Assembly: GCA_020850355.1 (NCBI GenBank)
Contig: JADZEX010000059.1
Location: forward strand, 1-64,000
Direction: 5' to 3'
Source: Fimbriimonadaceae bacterium
GTDB lineage: Bacteria; Armatimonadota; UBA10988
DNA length: 64,000 bases
This document shows positions 24,890 to 33,833 of this stretch, piece by piece (position 1 is the first letter of the stretch; each line of letters opens with the position of its first letter). The notes under the pieces were generated by a model. That model made no database searches and was not told the DNA's origin. It saw only the letters and a program-made list of their open reading frames with translations. The translations under genes were made by a program, and so were the position numbers.

Positions 24890-25786
24890 GTGAGCGAGCA
24901 GTTGGCGGTGATTTTCGACACGGACATCGGTTCCGACATCGACGACGCGGTCGCCCTGGCCTACTTGCTGAGCCAGCCGCGCTGCGAGCTGCTCGGGATC
25001 ACCTGCGCCTCGGGCAGTCAGCGCGACCGGGCCCGGCTGGCGTCGGCCGTCTGCACGGCGGCCGGTCGCCCGGAGGTGCCGATCCATTGCGGTCCCGAGC
25101 CCAGCCTGCTGCGCGGGGTACGGCAGCCCCACGCGCCACAGGCGGCCGTGCTGGAGCGCTGGCCGCACCGCGCCGACTTCCCGCCCGCCACGGCAGTCGA
25201 GTGGCTCCGTCAGACGATCCGCGCGCGGCCCGGCGAGGTCTGGCTGCTCTCGGTCGGCCCCCTCACCAACATCGGCCTGCTGTTCGCCAGTGACCCGGAG
25301 ATTCCCAGCCTGCTGGCCGGCTACGCCCTGATGGGTGGTCGCTTCTTGCCAGGCGAGGCGCCGGGTGGGCACACCGAGTGGAACATCATGTGCGACCCCG
25401 AGGCGGCCGCCATCGCCTTCAACCGCGGCCCGGCGGGCACGCTGGCGGTCGGGCTGGACGTCACGCTGCGCTGTCAGCTTGAGGCCGCCGAAGTGCGCCG
25501 CCGCTTCGCCGCGGCCGGCGGGCCGCTGGCCGCCGTCCTGGCAATGGCCGAAGTCTGGTTCGCCGAGCGACCGGTGATCACGTTCCACGACCCCTTGGCA
25601 GCGGCCTGCCTGTTTGCGCCGCAGCTCTGCACCTGGCGCCACGGCACGGTGAGGGTCGATCTGCGGAGCGACCTGGTGCCCGCGCTGACGCACTTCGCGG
25701 CCGCCCCTGACGGCCGCCATCAGGTTGCCGCGACTGTCGACAGCGCCGCCTTCTTCGACCACTACTTCGGGGTCACCGGCGGTTGA
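24890..25786 (+). CDS. Inosine-uridine-preferring-type nucleoside hydrolase
   Basis: A 298-residue nucleoside hydrolase that would cleave the N-glycosidic bond of ribonucleosides. The calcium-binding signature DTDIGSDIDD is at residues 10-19, and the conserved late His-Asp pair is in ITFHDPLAAAC. VGPLTNIGLLFASDP and GHTEWNIMCDPEAA match the family core. The start is GTG 24890 within GGGAGAGTGACGTG; no ATG lies near. The gene may serve purine salvage. An inosine-cleaving enzyme is not evidence for linkage to RADAR, which lies 12 kb away. Confidence 0.93.
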   Translation: MSEQLAVIFDTDIGSDIDDAVALAYLLSQPRCELLGITCASGSQRDRARLASAVCTAAGRPEVPIHCGPEPSLLRGVRQPHAPQAAVLERWPHRADFPPATAVEWLRQTIRARPGEVWLLSVGPLTNIGLLFASDPEIPSLLAGYALMGGRFLPGEAPGGHTEWNIMCDPEAAAIAFNRGPAGTLAVGLDVTLRCQLEAAEVRRRFAAAGGPLAAVLAMAEVWFAERPVITFHDPLAAACLFAPQLCTWRHGTVRVDLRSDLVPALTHFAAAPDGRHQVAATVDSAAFFDHYFGVTGG

Positions 25787-25792
25787 GACGGG

Positions 25793-26281
25793 TCAGGCCG
25801 GCCAGTAAGCGGCCAGCTTGGTGTGGCTCACCACCGGCGCCTCGGACCACTCGACCCACTGCTCGAGGTAGTCGGCGACACTGCTGGCGGCGGCCCAGAG
25901 GTGGTACTCGCCGGCCGCGATCAGCGCCTCGGCATAGCAGGCAAACTCGACCTCGCCGGCACCGCGGTCGAGCGGCAGCGCCGTGCGGTCGGCCGGCCGG
26001 AAGGCGCTGACCAGCAGAATCGTCTCGGCGGCGGGCGACCAGCGGAAGACCTTGGCGATGTGCGGGAAGGCCACCACGAAACCGATCCCGACGGTGCCGG
26101 CCGCCGTCAGCGCCGCCGTCAGGCAGGCCGGGCCGGCGGCCGCCAGCGCCCACTCGTACCGTTCGGGATGCTCGCGGCCGGTGATGTCGACGTAGTAGAT
26201 CTTGAAGTGCGAGCGGCCGTCGCGCCAGACACCGGTGCCGGCTGGCCGCGCGGTGTAGGGCAGGCAGGGCTTCAGCTCCAC
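25793..26281 (-). CDS. Conserved protein of unknown function
   Basis: A 162-residue soluble protein with no signal peptide or recognised domain. Features: an N-terminal KPCLPYTARPAGTGVWRDGR, a KIYYVDITG strand, a long Ala-rich middle (AALAAAGPACLTAALTAAG), and a Trp-rich C-terminal third (YHLWAAASSVADYLEQWVEW). The composition is Trp/Ala-rich and globular. The start is GTG 26281 with GGAG eight bases upstream. It is convergent with the nucleoside hydrolase (7-base gap) and divergent from the NamZ gene. Function unknown. Confidence 0.7.
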   Translation of the reverse strand: MELKPCLPYTARPAGTGVWRDGRSHFKIYYVDITGREHPERYEWALAAAGPACLTAALTAAGTVGIGFVVAFPHIAKVFRWSPAAETILLVSAFRPADRTALPLDRGAGEVEFACYAEALIAAGEYHLWAAASSVADYLEQWVEWSEAPVVSHTKLAAYWPA

Positions 26282-26340
26282 GGCGGTCTCCGGTGTCAGA
26301 CTTCGGCACAGGGCTGGGGCTCCCTGCCCGGAGGTGCGCG

Positions 26341-27507
26341 ATGGTGGTGACCGGACTGGAACAACTGCTGGCCGCGCCGCAGCGCTGGCTGCACGGCGCG
26401 CGGGTCGGTCTGGTGGCGCACGCGGCCTCGGTCGACTCGCAGTTGCGCCACGCGGTCGACCTCTGTCGCGCGCACCCGGCGATCGACCTGCGCGCGGTGT
26501 TTGGTCCGCAGCACGGCTTCACCACCCACACCCAGGACAACATGATCGAGTGGGAGGGCGGTCGCGACCCCCGTCTGGGCCTGCCGGTCTACAGCCTCTA
26601 CGGCGAACACCGCCGCCCGACCGCCGCGATGCTGGACGGCCTGGACTGCCTGCTGGTCGACCTGCAAGACGTCGGCACGCGGGTCTACACCTACATCTGG
26701 ACGATGGCCCACTGCCTCGAAGCCGCCGCCGAGCTGGGCCTGCCGGTGGTTGTCCTGGACCGCCCCAACCCGCTCGGCGGCGAGGTGGTCGAAGGACCCA
26801 ACCTGGACCCGGCCTACCGCTCCTTCATCGGCCTCTACTCGTTGCCGCTCCGCCACGGCTTGACGATCGGGGAGGTGGCGCAGTGGGTCAACACGGTCGG
26901 CGGCGTGGGAGCCGACCTGACCGTCGTGCCGTGCCTGGGATGGCAGCGGCGCGACTGGTTCGAGTCGACCGGCCTGCCGTGGGTCTTGCCGTCGCCCAAC
27001 ATGCCGACGATGGAGACCGCCGTGGTCTACCCCGGAGCGGTGCTGCTGGAGGGCACCACCCTCAGCGAAGGCCGCGGCACCTGTCGGCCCTTCGAGATCT
27101 GTGGCGCGCCCGGGCTCGATCCGCAGGCCCTGTGTCAGGACCCCGAGCTGCTGGCGCTGCCCGGTCTGAAGCTGCGCCCGCTGACCTTCGCGCCGACCTT
27201 TCAGAAGCACGCCGAGGCGCTCTGCGGCGGGGTGCAACTGCACGTCACCGACCGCGCCACGTTCGCGCCGGTGCTCGCCACGGCCTTGCTGCTGACGGCG
27301 GCAGCGCGCCAGCCGGGTGTCTGGGACTGGCTGCAGCCGCCCTACGAGTACGTCTGGGACCGGCAGCCGATCGACATCCTGGCGGGCAGCCCAGACTTTC
27401 GGGAAGGTGTCGCCGCCGGTCGTGACGCGGCGGCCTGGCGCGCCGCCTGGGCGCCCGCGGAGGCGGCCTTCCGCGAGGCGCGGCAGGCGGTGCTGCGGTA
27501 CTCCTAG
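26341..27507 (+). CDS. namZ: DUF1343 exo-beta-N-acetylmuramidase (NamZ-like)
   Basis: A 388-residue protein of the DUF1343 family, whose characterised member NamZ removes terminal N-acetylmuramic acid from peptidoglycan fragments. Diagnostic segments: FGPQHGFTTHTQDNMIEW near residue 55, LPVYSLYGEHRRPT, LDCLLVDLQDVGTRVYTYIW, VVLDRPNPLGG, and PSPNMPTMETAVVYPG. No signal peptide is visible from ATG 26341, so it may act in the cytoplasm on recycled fragments. GGAGG eight bases upstream fixes the start; homology begins at this Met. The stop codon overlaps the stop of the convergent operon by four bases (CTAG). Confident for the family, inferential for activity. Confidence 0.92.
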   Translation: MVVTGLEQLLAAPQRWLHGARVGLVAHAASVDSQLRHAVDLCRAHPAIDLRAVFGPQHGFTTHTQDNMIEWEGGRDPRLGLPVYSLYGEHRRPTAAMLDGLDCLLVDLQDVGTRVYTYIWTMAHCLEAAAELGLPVVVLDRPNPLGGEVVEGPNLDPAYRSFIGLYSLPLRHGLTIGEVAQWVNTVGGVGADLTVVPCLGWQRRDWFESTGLPWVLPSPNMPTMETAVVYPGAVLLEGTTLSEGRGTCRPFEICGAPGLDPQALCQDPELLALPGLKLRPLTFAPTFQKHAEALCGGVQLHVTDRATFAPVLATALLLTAAARQPGVWDWLQPPYEYVWDRQPIDILAGSPDFREGVAAGRDAAAWRAAWAPAEAAFREARQAVLRYS

Positions 27508-27854
27508 CGGTCGCCCCCCAGCCGCTCGGCTTCGAGGTGGCCGAGCCACCAGCGGCGCAGGGCGTCGACCTGCTCCAGCGGCAGGAAGGTCACATCCTCG
27601 TCGTCGATGGCGCCCTGCAGGGCCAGCAGGCTGGCGAAGTTGTCGCGCTCGGGGAACTGCTGCCGCAGCCGCAACCAGACTTCCTTGGCGCCCAGCTCGA
27701 CCAGCCGCTCCCAGTGCCGCACACCAACCAGTTCGAGCTGGCCGACCAGCTCGAAGCTGAGGTTGGCGGCACCCCGGAGCGGCCGGCGCCGGACCGGCGC
27801 CACCACCTCGCGGCGTCGCAGCGGGCGCCCGTAACCGTCGAGTTCGTCAGGCAT
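27504..27854 (-). CDS. TfoX C-terminal-domain-like small protein
   Basis: A 116-residue protein. Residues 40-110 (LELVGVRHWERLVELGAKEV, then ASLLALQGAIDDEDVT) resemble the helix-hairpin-helix TfoX_C domain: a G-V-x-x-W-E-x-L helix pair, then the LLALQGAI segment. The N-terminal RNA-polymerase-like half of full TfoX/Sxy is absent. ATG 27854 overlaps the preceding gene's stop by eight bases, so it is the last gene of a three-gene operon with HEAT and HPr-kinase-like proteins. TfoX proteins regulate competence in gamma-proteobacteria; that role is not implied here. Possibly a DNA- or protein-binding adaptor. Confidence 0.65.
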   Translation of the reverse strand: MPDELDGYGRPLRRREVVAPVRRRPLRGAANLSFELVGQLELVGVRHWERLVELGAKEVWLRLRQQFPERDNFASLLALQGAIDDEDVTFLPLEQVDALRRWWLGHLEAERLGGDR

Positions 27855-28785
27855 CGCTGGTTTCCAGCAACTCGCGCAGCAGCGCCACGGTGGCCTGCGG
27901 CGACTCCGGACGCGGCAGCCACCAGCCCGGCCGGTCACCCAACGCTGCCGCCAGCCGCGGGTACTGCGCCGCGTGCTCGACGTAGCCGGCCGGCAGTTGC
28001 GCCGCCTCGGCCAAGACCAGCTCGGCCGCCGTGGTCCGCCGCGGTGCTCCCCCACCCGGCTGCAAGCGCGCGAAGGTGATCGCGCCAGCGTGCCACACTG
28101 GCCGCGGACGCGGCAGGTCGACCAGCCGCTTCGGCTTGCCGCTCGGCAACGTCTCGATCGGCTGCGCGGCCAGCTCCGGGAACCACTCGGCGGCGTCCGG
28201 GCGCACGCCCAGCCGCTCGACCGCGCCCCAGGCCAGCAGCCGAGGCTCGGTCGCCAGGGCCACCATCTCGTCGCTCAACAGCTCGCCGCCGGCCTGCACC
28301 CAGGCGTAGGCGGTGGTCGACTTGCCGCTGCCGCTGTCGCCCTGAAGCAGCAGCAGGCGGTCCCGCCACAGCAGGCCGGCCCCGTGGAGCACCAGGCGGT
28401 CGGCCTGTAGCGCCAGCCACCAGCAGGCGGCCTGCAGGAAGTGCCAGCGCAGCCGGGCCGGCTCGGCGAGGGCGTCGGGCGCCAGGCACAGCCGGGCGTG
28501 CCGCGTCGCGGCGTCGGCTTCCAGCAGGGAGTCGCCAGCGGTGACGGTGAGCCGCCCTTGCTGCCGTGTCCAGCGCAGCGCCGCCCAGTCGGTGTGCCGG
28601 TCGGCGCCCAGCAGCTCCGCGTCGCAATGGCCCGGCGGGCCGGCCAACAGCAGCGCGGGCGGCACGTCCTGCCACACCGCCGCAACGGTCGCCAGGGCCG
28701 CGGTGAGATCCGGATCGGTGCAGCGCACCGTGATCGGCACGCCGAAGGGCTGGGCGGTCCAAACCGCGGGCGGCGCGGCGGGCAT
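27847..28785 (-). CDS. HPr kinase/phosphorylase-like P-loop protein
   Basis: A 312-residue protein. The first about 125 residues are an Ala/Leu-rich domain without a known name. The HPr kinase-like core follows: LVLHGAGLLW, Walker A GDSGSGKS at residues 149-156, then TTAYAWVQAGGELLSDEMV, the aspartate segment typical of HPrK-type proteins. No HPr substrate is visible. It overlaps the upstream HEAT gene by one base (TGATG) and the downstream gene by eight, so the three are translated together. HPrK-like proteins outside phosphotransferase systems often sit with peptide- or cofactor-modifying genes; which one applies here cannot be read. Confidence 0.8.
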   Translation of the reverse strand: MPAAPPAVWTAQPFGVPITVRCTDPDLTAALATVAAVWQDVPPALLLAGPPGHCDAELLGADRHTDWAALRWTRQQGRLTVTAGDSLLEADAATRHARLCLAPDALAEPARLRWHFLQAACWWLALQADRLVLHGAGLLWRDRLLLLQGDSGSGKSTTAYAWVQAGGELLSDEMVALATEPRLLAWGAVERLGVRPDAAEWFPELAAQPIETLPSGKPKRLVDLPRPRPVWHAGAITFARLQPGGGAPRRTTAAELVLAEAAQLPAGYVEHAAQYPRLAAALGDRPGWWLPRPESPQATVALLRELLETSDA

Positions 28786-30800
28786 CACCGCCGCCGGGCC
28801 CGCCGGAAACTGCTCCGCGCCTGACGCTGCCGGGCAGCGCGCAGCAGGCTGTGCTGCCGGGCGCGGCGCCGCCCACTGTAGACCGCGTCGAGACCGGCCA
28901 GGAAGCCGCGGTAGGTCAGCTCTCGCAGCAGTGAATCGTCGACCGCGGTGGCCTCGCTGCCGCAAGCGACGGCAGCCGCCTGCAGCACCTCGGCGGCGCG
29001 GCGCTCGCCAGCCCGCAGCAGCAACTGCGCCTGCGCCGTCAGCAACCGCGCCAACCGCGCCGGACCGACCGCGACACACCAGTTGCCGACGCCTTCGTCG
29101 ATCAGCCGCCGCCGCACGCGCGAGGCGCTGCGCTTGCCAGAAGTGCTCAACCAGCGTTGCACCAGGTCATCTTGCGGGCCTAGTGTGGCCCGCCAATCGC
29201 ACAGCAGCGGCAGGGCCAGGATGCTGTCCAGCTCGACCGGGCTGGCCGCCTCGCCAGCCTCGGGCAGCGGCTCGACACCGTCGCCGCGGCCGCGCCCGAT
29301 CCAGGCCAGGGCCGCCGCGGCATCGCGCGGCAGCGGGCGGCCTGCGGCCTCGGACACGTCGGCGGCTTCTTGCACTCGCCGGCGGAACGCCGCAATGGTC
29401 ACCTCGACCCGCGTCGGCCGCGCCGCCTCCGCCTGAATCTCGGCCAGGGGCACCGCCCGGGTCAGGTCGGCCGCCAGCCAGCCGCCCTGATCGTGCAACA
29501 GCAGGCTGAGCTGATCGGCCGCCTGGTCGCCCGCGGCGCGGCAGAGCACCAGCTCCTGGTACCCGTCGACGCGCACCGGACCAACCCAACTGGCGACCGC
29601 CCGCGGCAGCCGCGATGGCGCGCTCCAGGCCTCGCCCCGCGCCGGCCGCAGGCCATACGGATCGGGCGGCGCCAACCGCACAGGTTCCACCACCGGGCCG
29701 CCGGGCGCCGCTACGGCAGCCTCGCGGCCAGCCTGCTTCGATCGCGGCCGACGCTTCGGCGGCGCGACGCTGGGCTCCTCGGCGGGCTCGACCGGCGGCT
29801 CGACGGTCGCCTCGCCCCCACGGGCGGCAAGCACCTCGCGCAGATGGTCACGGACCCGCGCCGCGCGCTCCTGGACCCGCTTCCGGCCCGCCTCGCCAGC
29901 CAGCTTCTCAACCGCCGGCAGGGCCGCCGGGTCACCCAGCACGCCGAGCGCCCGCAAGGCGCTCTGCACCACCGACCAGTCGCTCGATTCGACCATCGGC
30001 AGCAGGAAGCGCAGCACCCGCGGATCGGCCAGCCGGCCGCAGCGGTCGATGAAGGAGAGGCGCTTCGGCAGCGGGATCGTCGCGAAGAGGGTCAGCAGCG
30101 GCTCCAGCGGCCCGTCGAGCGCCGCCAGGAAACTCGTCACGGCCCCTTCGAAGAGCCGCGCATCAACCGGCGGCAAGTCACCGCCAGCAGCCGGCGCGAT
30201 CGGCTCCGCGGTGGTCGGCTCGGCCTCCGGCTCGCCGCCGCCTTCGCCGCGCCGCCGCCCCCGGCCGCGGCCCCGCCCGGCCCGACGCTCCTTCGGCTTC
30301 GGCCGCGCCGCATCCGGTTCGGCCTCGTCGGCCTCCGGCTCGTCTTCGTCGTCGCCGTCCGCGGTCTCCCGCGCCGGCCGCCGGTCGGGTCGCTCGGCGA
30401 GTTCTTCCTCGTCCTCGTCCTCTTCGGCCGCGCTCGCCCGCAACGGTTCCAGCAGGGCGCGGAGCCCCCGCACATCGAGCTTGAGGGCCTCGTGGACGTC
30501 CTCGTCGGCGAGCACGTCGTCGAGCATCTTGAGGGTCGTCAAGCCGCCGATCCGCCCCACGACGTGGTGCGCCACGAGGCGCTCCTGCTCATAGGGCGAG
30601 ACGACCATGCTGCTGAGGACCGGCACCAACTGCGACCGCGAGCGCCGGAAGCGTTGCAGAATCTGGTTGGCGACGGCGTCGTACAGCGAGACGTCGAACA
30701 AGTGGTCGAACGCTTCGTCGATTTCGCGCCAGGTCAGTCGCCGCTGAAAGCTGCTGCTACGGCCTGCCGGCCGGCCTCGCTGCCGTGCTTTGATGGCCAT
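28785..30800 (-). CDS. Large HEAT-repeat protein with acidic and basic disordered linker
   Basis: A 671-residue cytoplasmic protein. A short helical N-terminal domain (to about 120) precedes a charged disordered stretch (125-205), acidic first and then an RGRGRGRRRGEGGGE run. Next is a HEAT-like helical block (RFLLPMVESSDWSVVQSALR, LGVLGDPAALPAVEKL), a second low-complexity stretch, and a C-terminal folded domain with many Arg. The C-terminus is strongly basic (RQRQARSSFRRARRR). ATG 30800 is chosen because homology-like sequence starts there and the earlier residues look like untranslated sequence. A promoter is present at 30984-31012. It is the first gene of the operon with HPr-kinase-like and TfoX-C-like proteins. 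A scaffold or nucleic-acid-binding role is suggested by charge only. Confidence 0.78.
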   Translation of the reverse strand: MAIKARQRGRPAGRSSSFQRRLTWREIDEAFDHLFDVSLYDAVANQILQRFRRSRSQLVPVLSSMVVSPYEQERLVAHHVVGRIGGLTTLKMLDDVLADEDVHEALKLDVRGLRALLEPLRASAAEEDEDEEELAERPDRRPARETADGDDEDEPEADEAEPDAARPKPKERRAGRGRGRGRRRGEGGGEPEAEPTTAEPIAPAAGGDLPPVDARLFEGAVTSFLAALDGPLEPLLTLFATIPLPKRLSFIDRCGRLADPRVLRFLLPMVESSDWSVVQSALRALGVLGDPAALPAVEKLAGEAGRKRVQERAARVRDHLREVLAARGGEATVEPPVEPAEEPSVAPPKRRPRSKQAGREAAVAAPGGPVVEPVRLAPPDPYGLRPARGEAWSAPSRLPRAVASWVGPVRVDGYQELVLCRAAGDQAADQLSLLLHDQGGWLAADLTRAVPLAEIQAEAARPTRVEVTIAAFRRRVQEAADVSEAAGRPLPRDAAAALAWIGRGRGDGVEPLPEAGEAASPVELDSILALPLLCDWRATLGPQDDLVQRWLSTSGKRSASRVRRRLIDEGVGNWCVAVGPARLARLLTAQAQLLLRAGERRAAEVLQAAAVACGSEATAVDDSLLRELTYRGFLAGLDAVYSGRRRARQHSLLRAARQRQARSSFRRARRR

Positions 30801-30983
30801 GCAAACTTCGGAAGCCTCTCTCGCGCCGGAATGCGGCGGCAGGCTACGGGAGGGCTGGCCCTCAGCCACTGCCCGCCGCGTCGCCTCGGGGTGGCGCAGC
30901 GGGTGGTACGCCACCGCTGGCCGTCTGCACGAGGCGGGCGGGCCGCCCGCGAGGGGGCCACATCACCCTCTCCACCTCGGCTT

Positions 30984-31012
30984 ACGATAGCACGGCCGGG
31001 TCCCGGCGTCAA
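30984..31012 (-). promoter_or_regulatory. Sigma-70-type promoter of the HEAT/HPrK-like operon
   Basis: On the minus strand, TTGACG (31007-31012) and TATCGT (30984-30989) are spaced by 17 bases, giving a start near 30977 and a leader of about 175 bases. The 317 bases between 30801 and 31117 separate two divergent genes; besides this promoter I see only an internal CCGGGACCCGG palindrome. Confidence 0.6.
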
Positions 31013-31117
31013 GGTCGGTTGGGCCGCCGCGGTGTCGCCGCGAGCGGCACTGAACCCACGGCGGCGAGCGACGTCAATACCGCCACGAGCAGCACCGCCG
31101 CTCGCCGGAGCCCGGGC

Positions 31118-32020
31118 ATGGCGATCTTGCAGCAGACCCGCCCTCGGCGCTCAGTCACCGCCGTCGCGACGGCCTGGCTGACGGTCGTGCTGCCCTTCGC
31201 CGGCAGTGCCGCCTGGCTGCTCTGGCGCCCCTCGACACCCGCGCCGTTGGCCCTCGTGGCCGCCCTGGAGCTACGCCCACCGCTCTCCGACTGGCTCCCC
31301 GTGACCGACCGCGCCGGTTCGCAGATCGCCCTGATCGACGGGGCCGGCGTGCCGCACATCGTGACCTTGGAGCAGGGCCGGCTGCGCGACCAGCCCCTCG
31401 CCCGCCCCTGGCCGGCAGCGCCGCCGGGGGATCTCAGCCTCTGGTGGGAAGACCTCGACGCCGACGAGCGCGTGGAGCTGCGAGCGCAACCGTTCGCCCT
31501 TGACCAGTCGCCGGTCCTCGATCCGCTGGGCGACGTCCGGCACCCATCGGCGAGCGCCACCTGGCAACATCGGCAGGGCGCCTGGCAGCGCACCGCCTTG
31601 ACGCCCCGGCCGCGGGCCGCGGTGCCCTGCGGGCTGGCGCGACACGTCCGGCTGGCTGGCGTCGACTGGGCCCTCGCCACGGACGACGGCCAGCGCCAGA
31701 CGATGATCGTCGCGGCCGACGCCGACCTGACCTTGCAGCGCCTTCCCGGCAACGCCATCGACTCGGGCGACCTGGACGGCGACGGCACCGACGAGTTGCT
31801 GCTGTGCGATCCGCAGGCGCCGCAACCGCTGCGGCTTTACGCCTTCCGAGGCCATTGTTTCGTGCCCGTCTGGAATGGGCAACCTCTCGCTCAGGCGGCC
31901 CTCACCGGCGGCCTGACGCTGGGCACTCTTCGCGACCACGACGGCGACGGCCTGGCCGAGCTGCTGGTTGCTGACCCGCAGAGTGGACAGTTGCAGGCCT
32001 ACCGCTGGCTGGCTGGCTGA
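31118..32020 (+). CDS. Membrane-anchored FG-GAP/VCBS-like repeat protein
   Basis: A 300-residue protein with one N-terminal membrane helix (about residues 15-40, including VVLPFAGSAAWLLW) and an extracytoplasmic beta-propeller-like remainder. The repeats carry Asp-rich calcium-type loops: DLDADERVEL, LDGDGTDELLL and HDGDGLAELLV, which is the FG-GAP/VCBS signature. ATG 31118 is preferred, with GGAG at 31107-31110 and the hydrophobic segment closely following; the open frame starts 99 bases earlier. Such proteins bind surface ligands or cap cell-wall structures. A rho-independent-type hairpin follows at 32063. Function unknown. Confidence 0.75.
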   Translation: MAILQQTRPRRSVTAVATAWLTVVLPFAGSAAWLLWRPSTPAPLALVAALELRPPLSDWLPVTDRAGSQIALIDGAGVPHIVTLEQGRLRDQPLARPWPAAPPGDLSLWWEDLDADERVELRAQPFALDQSPVLDPLGDVRHPSASATWQHRQGAWQRTALTPRPRAAVPCGLARHVRLAGVDWALATDDGQRQTMIVAADADLTLQRLPGNAIDSGDLDGDGTDELLLCDPQAPQPLRLYAFRGHCFVPVWNGQPLAQAALTGGLTLGTLRDHDGDGLAELLVADPQSGQLQAYRWLAG

Positions 32021-32062
32021 CCGTTCTGCCTTCTGGCATCGACAAACACATCGAGCTGTCCC

Positions 32063-32093
32063 GCGCGGGCTGGGGTCGAACCCCAGCCCGCGC
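32063..32093 (+). terminator. Rho-independent-type terminator hairpin
   Basis: A perfect 14-bp GC-rich stem (32063-32076 with 32080-32093) around a CGA loop, 43 bases after the FG-GAP gene stop, followed by TGTTTGG. The T-run is short. It also separates this gene from the convergent tRNA. Confidence 0.7.
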
Positions 32094-32102
32094 TGTTTGG
32101 GA

Positions 32103-32175
32103 TGGGCCCAGCAGGATTCGAACCTGCAACCAACCCGTTATGAGCGGGCTGCTCTAACCCTTGAGCTATGAGCCC
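32103..32175 (-). tRNA. tRNA with CAU anticodon (elongator Met or Ile2)
   Basis: All elements fold canonically on the minus strand: a 7-bp acceptor (GGGCTCA with TGGGCCC), a D stem GCTC/GAGC with AAGGGTTA loop, an anticodon loop CTCATAA giving CAU, a five-base variable loop, T arm GCAGG-TTCGAAT-CCTGC, and discriminator A. The 3' CCA is not encoded. G1-C72 pairing argues against an initiator tRNA. Elongator Met and the lysidine-modified Ile2 both have CAU; I cannot separate them by eye. It lies 66 bases downstream of the exported protein gene on the same strand. Confidence 0.93.
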
Positions 32176-32241
32176 AAAGCAGTCGCCGCCGGCGCGCCAG
32201 CCGAAGCGGCGGACCGGCGGCGACGAACGACCAGCGCGCGG

Positions 32242-33756
32242 TTAGCGGTTGGACGCCAACAGCCAGTCGCGCTCTTCACCCGGCAGCGCCGCCGTGCCTA
32301 GCGGCGCCAAGGGGCCGGGCCGCCAGGTCGACACCTCGCCCGTACCGACGCGGCGGTAATCGCGCAGGTAGACCTCTTCACCGGTCCGCAGACCGTACGA
32401 GGCGGCGCTGTCCCCCAGCAGGATGTTGCGCCACGCCAGGAAGCTGCGCTGCGCTTCGGCCGCCGAGATCGAGACGTTGCCGACCAGCAGGGCGAACCTC
32501 CGGATCACTTCTTCGTGCTCGCCCGGCATGTAGCGCGGCATCCGCAGCGTCAGCTCCTTGGCCGCCTCGTTGTAGAACTTCTCGTCCAAATCGGGCTTCA
32601 GCACCTGGCCCGAGGCCACCAGGAACTCGGGCCGTTCCTTGGCGTAGTCGTAGAGCGACCAGGCATCGGCCATCGTGACCGGGCCGGCCCCGGCCCAGCG
32701 GCCGTACTCCTGCCGGAAGGCCTCCGCCCCGGCGACCTTGCCGCGCGTGAAGAGCCCGCGCAGGTGCACCATGCACTCGCCGATCAGCATCTCCGGCAGC
32801 CGCGGATCGTAGGCCACGCGGTGCTGGTCGAGATAGGTCATGAAGCGGTGCATGCCGGAAATCATCGCCAGGCAGTCGGGCACGTAGCCCGCGGCGTAGG
32901 CCAGGTCGACGTAGGTCTCGGCGACGCTGCGGGTCGGGGTGACCTGCACGACTGACCCGCCCGCAGCCGCCCCGCCGGCCCCGCCCGAGGCGCCGCCCTC
33001 AACCGGCGGGCCAGCCGAGCCACCGCCAGCCGGCATCGGGCCCGAGGCACCCGGCGCACCCGGCCCCGAGGCGCCGCCACCAGCCGCCGTGGCCGCCACC
33101 GCGTTGCGCTCCAGAATCCGCTTCGCCAGCTCGGCGTTGAAGTTGATCTGCTCCGCGAAGAGCCCCGGCAAGGTGCTCGTATAGGCCGCCAACTCGGTCT
33201 GCTGCTTCGCGGCGTCGGTCAGCTCACGGGCGGCGATCAGGTACTCGTCCTTGGCCTGCTCGATGCCCATCGCCACCACCCGCACCGGGTCGACGATGAT
33301 CTCGCCACGGATCTTGTGCCGCTCGCGCCGCGCCATGATGCCGCGCAGCCGCTCGTCGGCCAGCTCCTTGGCCTTGATGGTGCCAATGTCCCCCGGCTGC
33401 AGCGCGCTGTAGGCCACCAGGTGGAGCAGCGCCAGCGTGTCGTGCGCGTGGGTGCCGCGAGCCTGCGAGAACAGGATGCCCAGCCGCTGTTGGGCGCGCC
33501 AATGGGCCGGATTGAAGCGCACGGCGTTGCTGTAGCAGTCGACCGCCACCAACCAGCGGTCGGTCGAAGCGTCGAAGCTGCCGACCTTCAGCGAGCGCGC
33601 CCAGTTGCGGTAGGCCGCGTCGCTGAGCGTCTCGGCCTGGCGCCCCCGCCGGTAGTACTGCTCCGCCAACTGCTGGTAGGAGACGCCCTTCTTCGGCGGG
33701 GCCGCGGTCGCCACCGTCGCCAGCGTCAGCAGACTGATCAGTAGAGCCCACCGCAT
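32242..33756 (-). CDS. Exported tetratricopeptide-like protein of the pilus locus
   Basis: A 504-residue protein with a signal peptide (MRWALLISLLTLATVATAA). Residues 25-200 contain helical pairs resembling tetratricopeptide repeats (ISYQQLAEQYYRRGRQAE, WLVAVDCYSNAVRFNPAHWR). A Gly/Ala/Pro-rich flexible linker follows at about 235-285, then a second helical domain. ATG 33756 is preferred because GGGAG lies six bases before it, whereas the earlier ATG 33762 touches the site. It has its own promoter overlapping the end of pilD. It may be an assembly or anchoring protein for the pilus, by position only. No family name recognised. Confidence 0.75.
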   Translation of the reverse strand: MRWALLISLLTLATVATAAPPKKGVSYQQLAEQYYRRGRQAETLSDAAYRNWARSLKVGSFDASTDRWLVAVDCYSNAVRFNPAHWRAQQRLGILFSQARGTHAHDTLALLHLVAYSALQPGDIGTIKAKELADERLRGIMARRERHKIRGEIIVDPVRVVAMGIEQAKDEYLIAARELTDAAKQQTELAAYTSTLPGLFAEQINFNAELAKRILERNAVAATAAGGGASGPGAPGASGPMPAGGGSAGPPVEGGASGGAGGAAAGGSVVQVTPTRSVAETYVDLAYAAGYVPDCLAMISGMHRFMTYLDQHRVAYDPRLPEMLIGECMVHLRGLFTRGKVAGAEAFRQEYGRWAGAGPVTMADAWSLYDYAKERPEFLVASGQVLKPDLDEKFYNEAAKELTLRMPRYMPGEHEEVIRRFALLVGNVSISAAEAQRSFLAWRNILLGDSAASYGLRTGEEVYLRDYRRVGTGEVSTWRPGPLAPLGTAALPGEERDWLLASNR

Positions 33757-33833
33757 CGCCATCTCCCGCTCAGAGCTTCCGACCCGCCAGGGCCGGACGA
33801 GTTGCCGCCTCGCCGGCTCAGCGCGCTGGCGCC

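Noticed and set aside
24890-25786. Nucleoside hydrolase as part of the RADAR system (inosine clearance)
   Set aside because: It is 12 kb away with unrelated genes between, and nucleoside hydrolases are common salvage enzymes.
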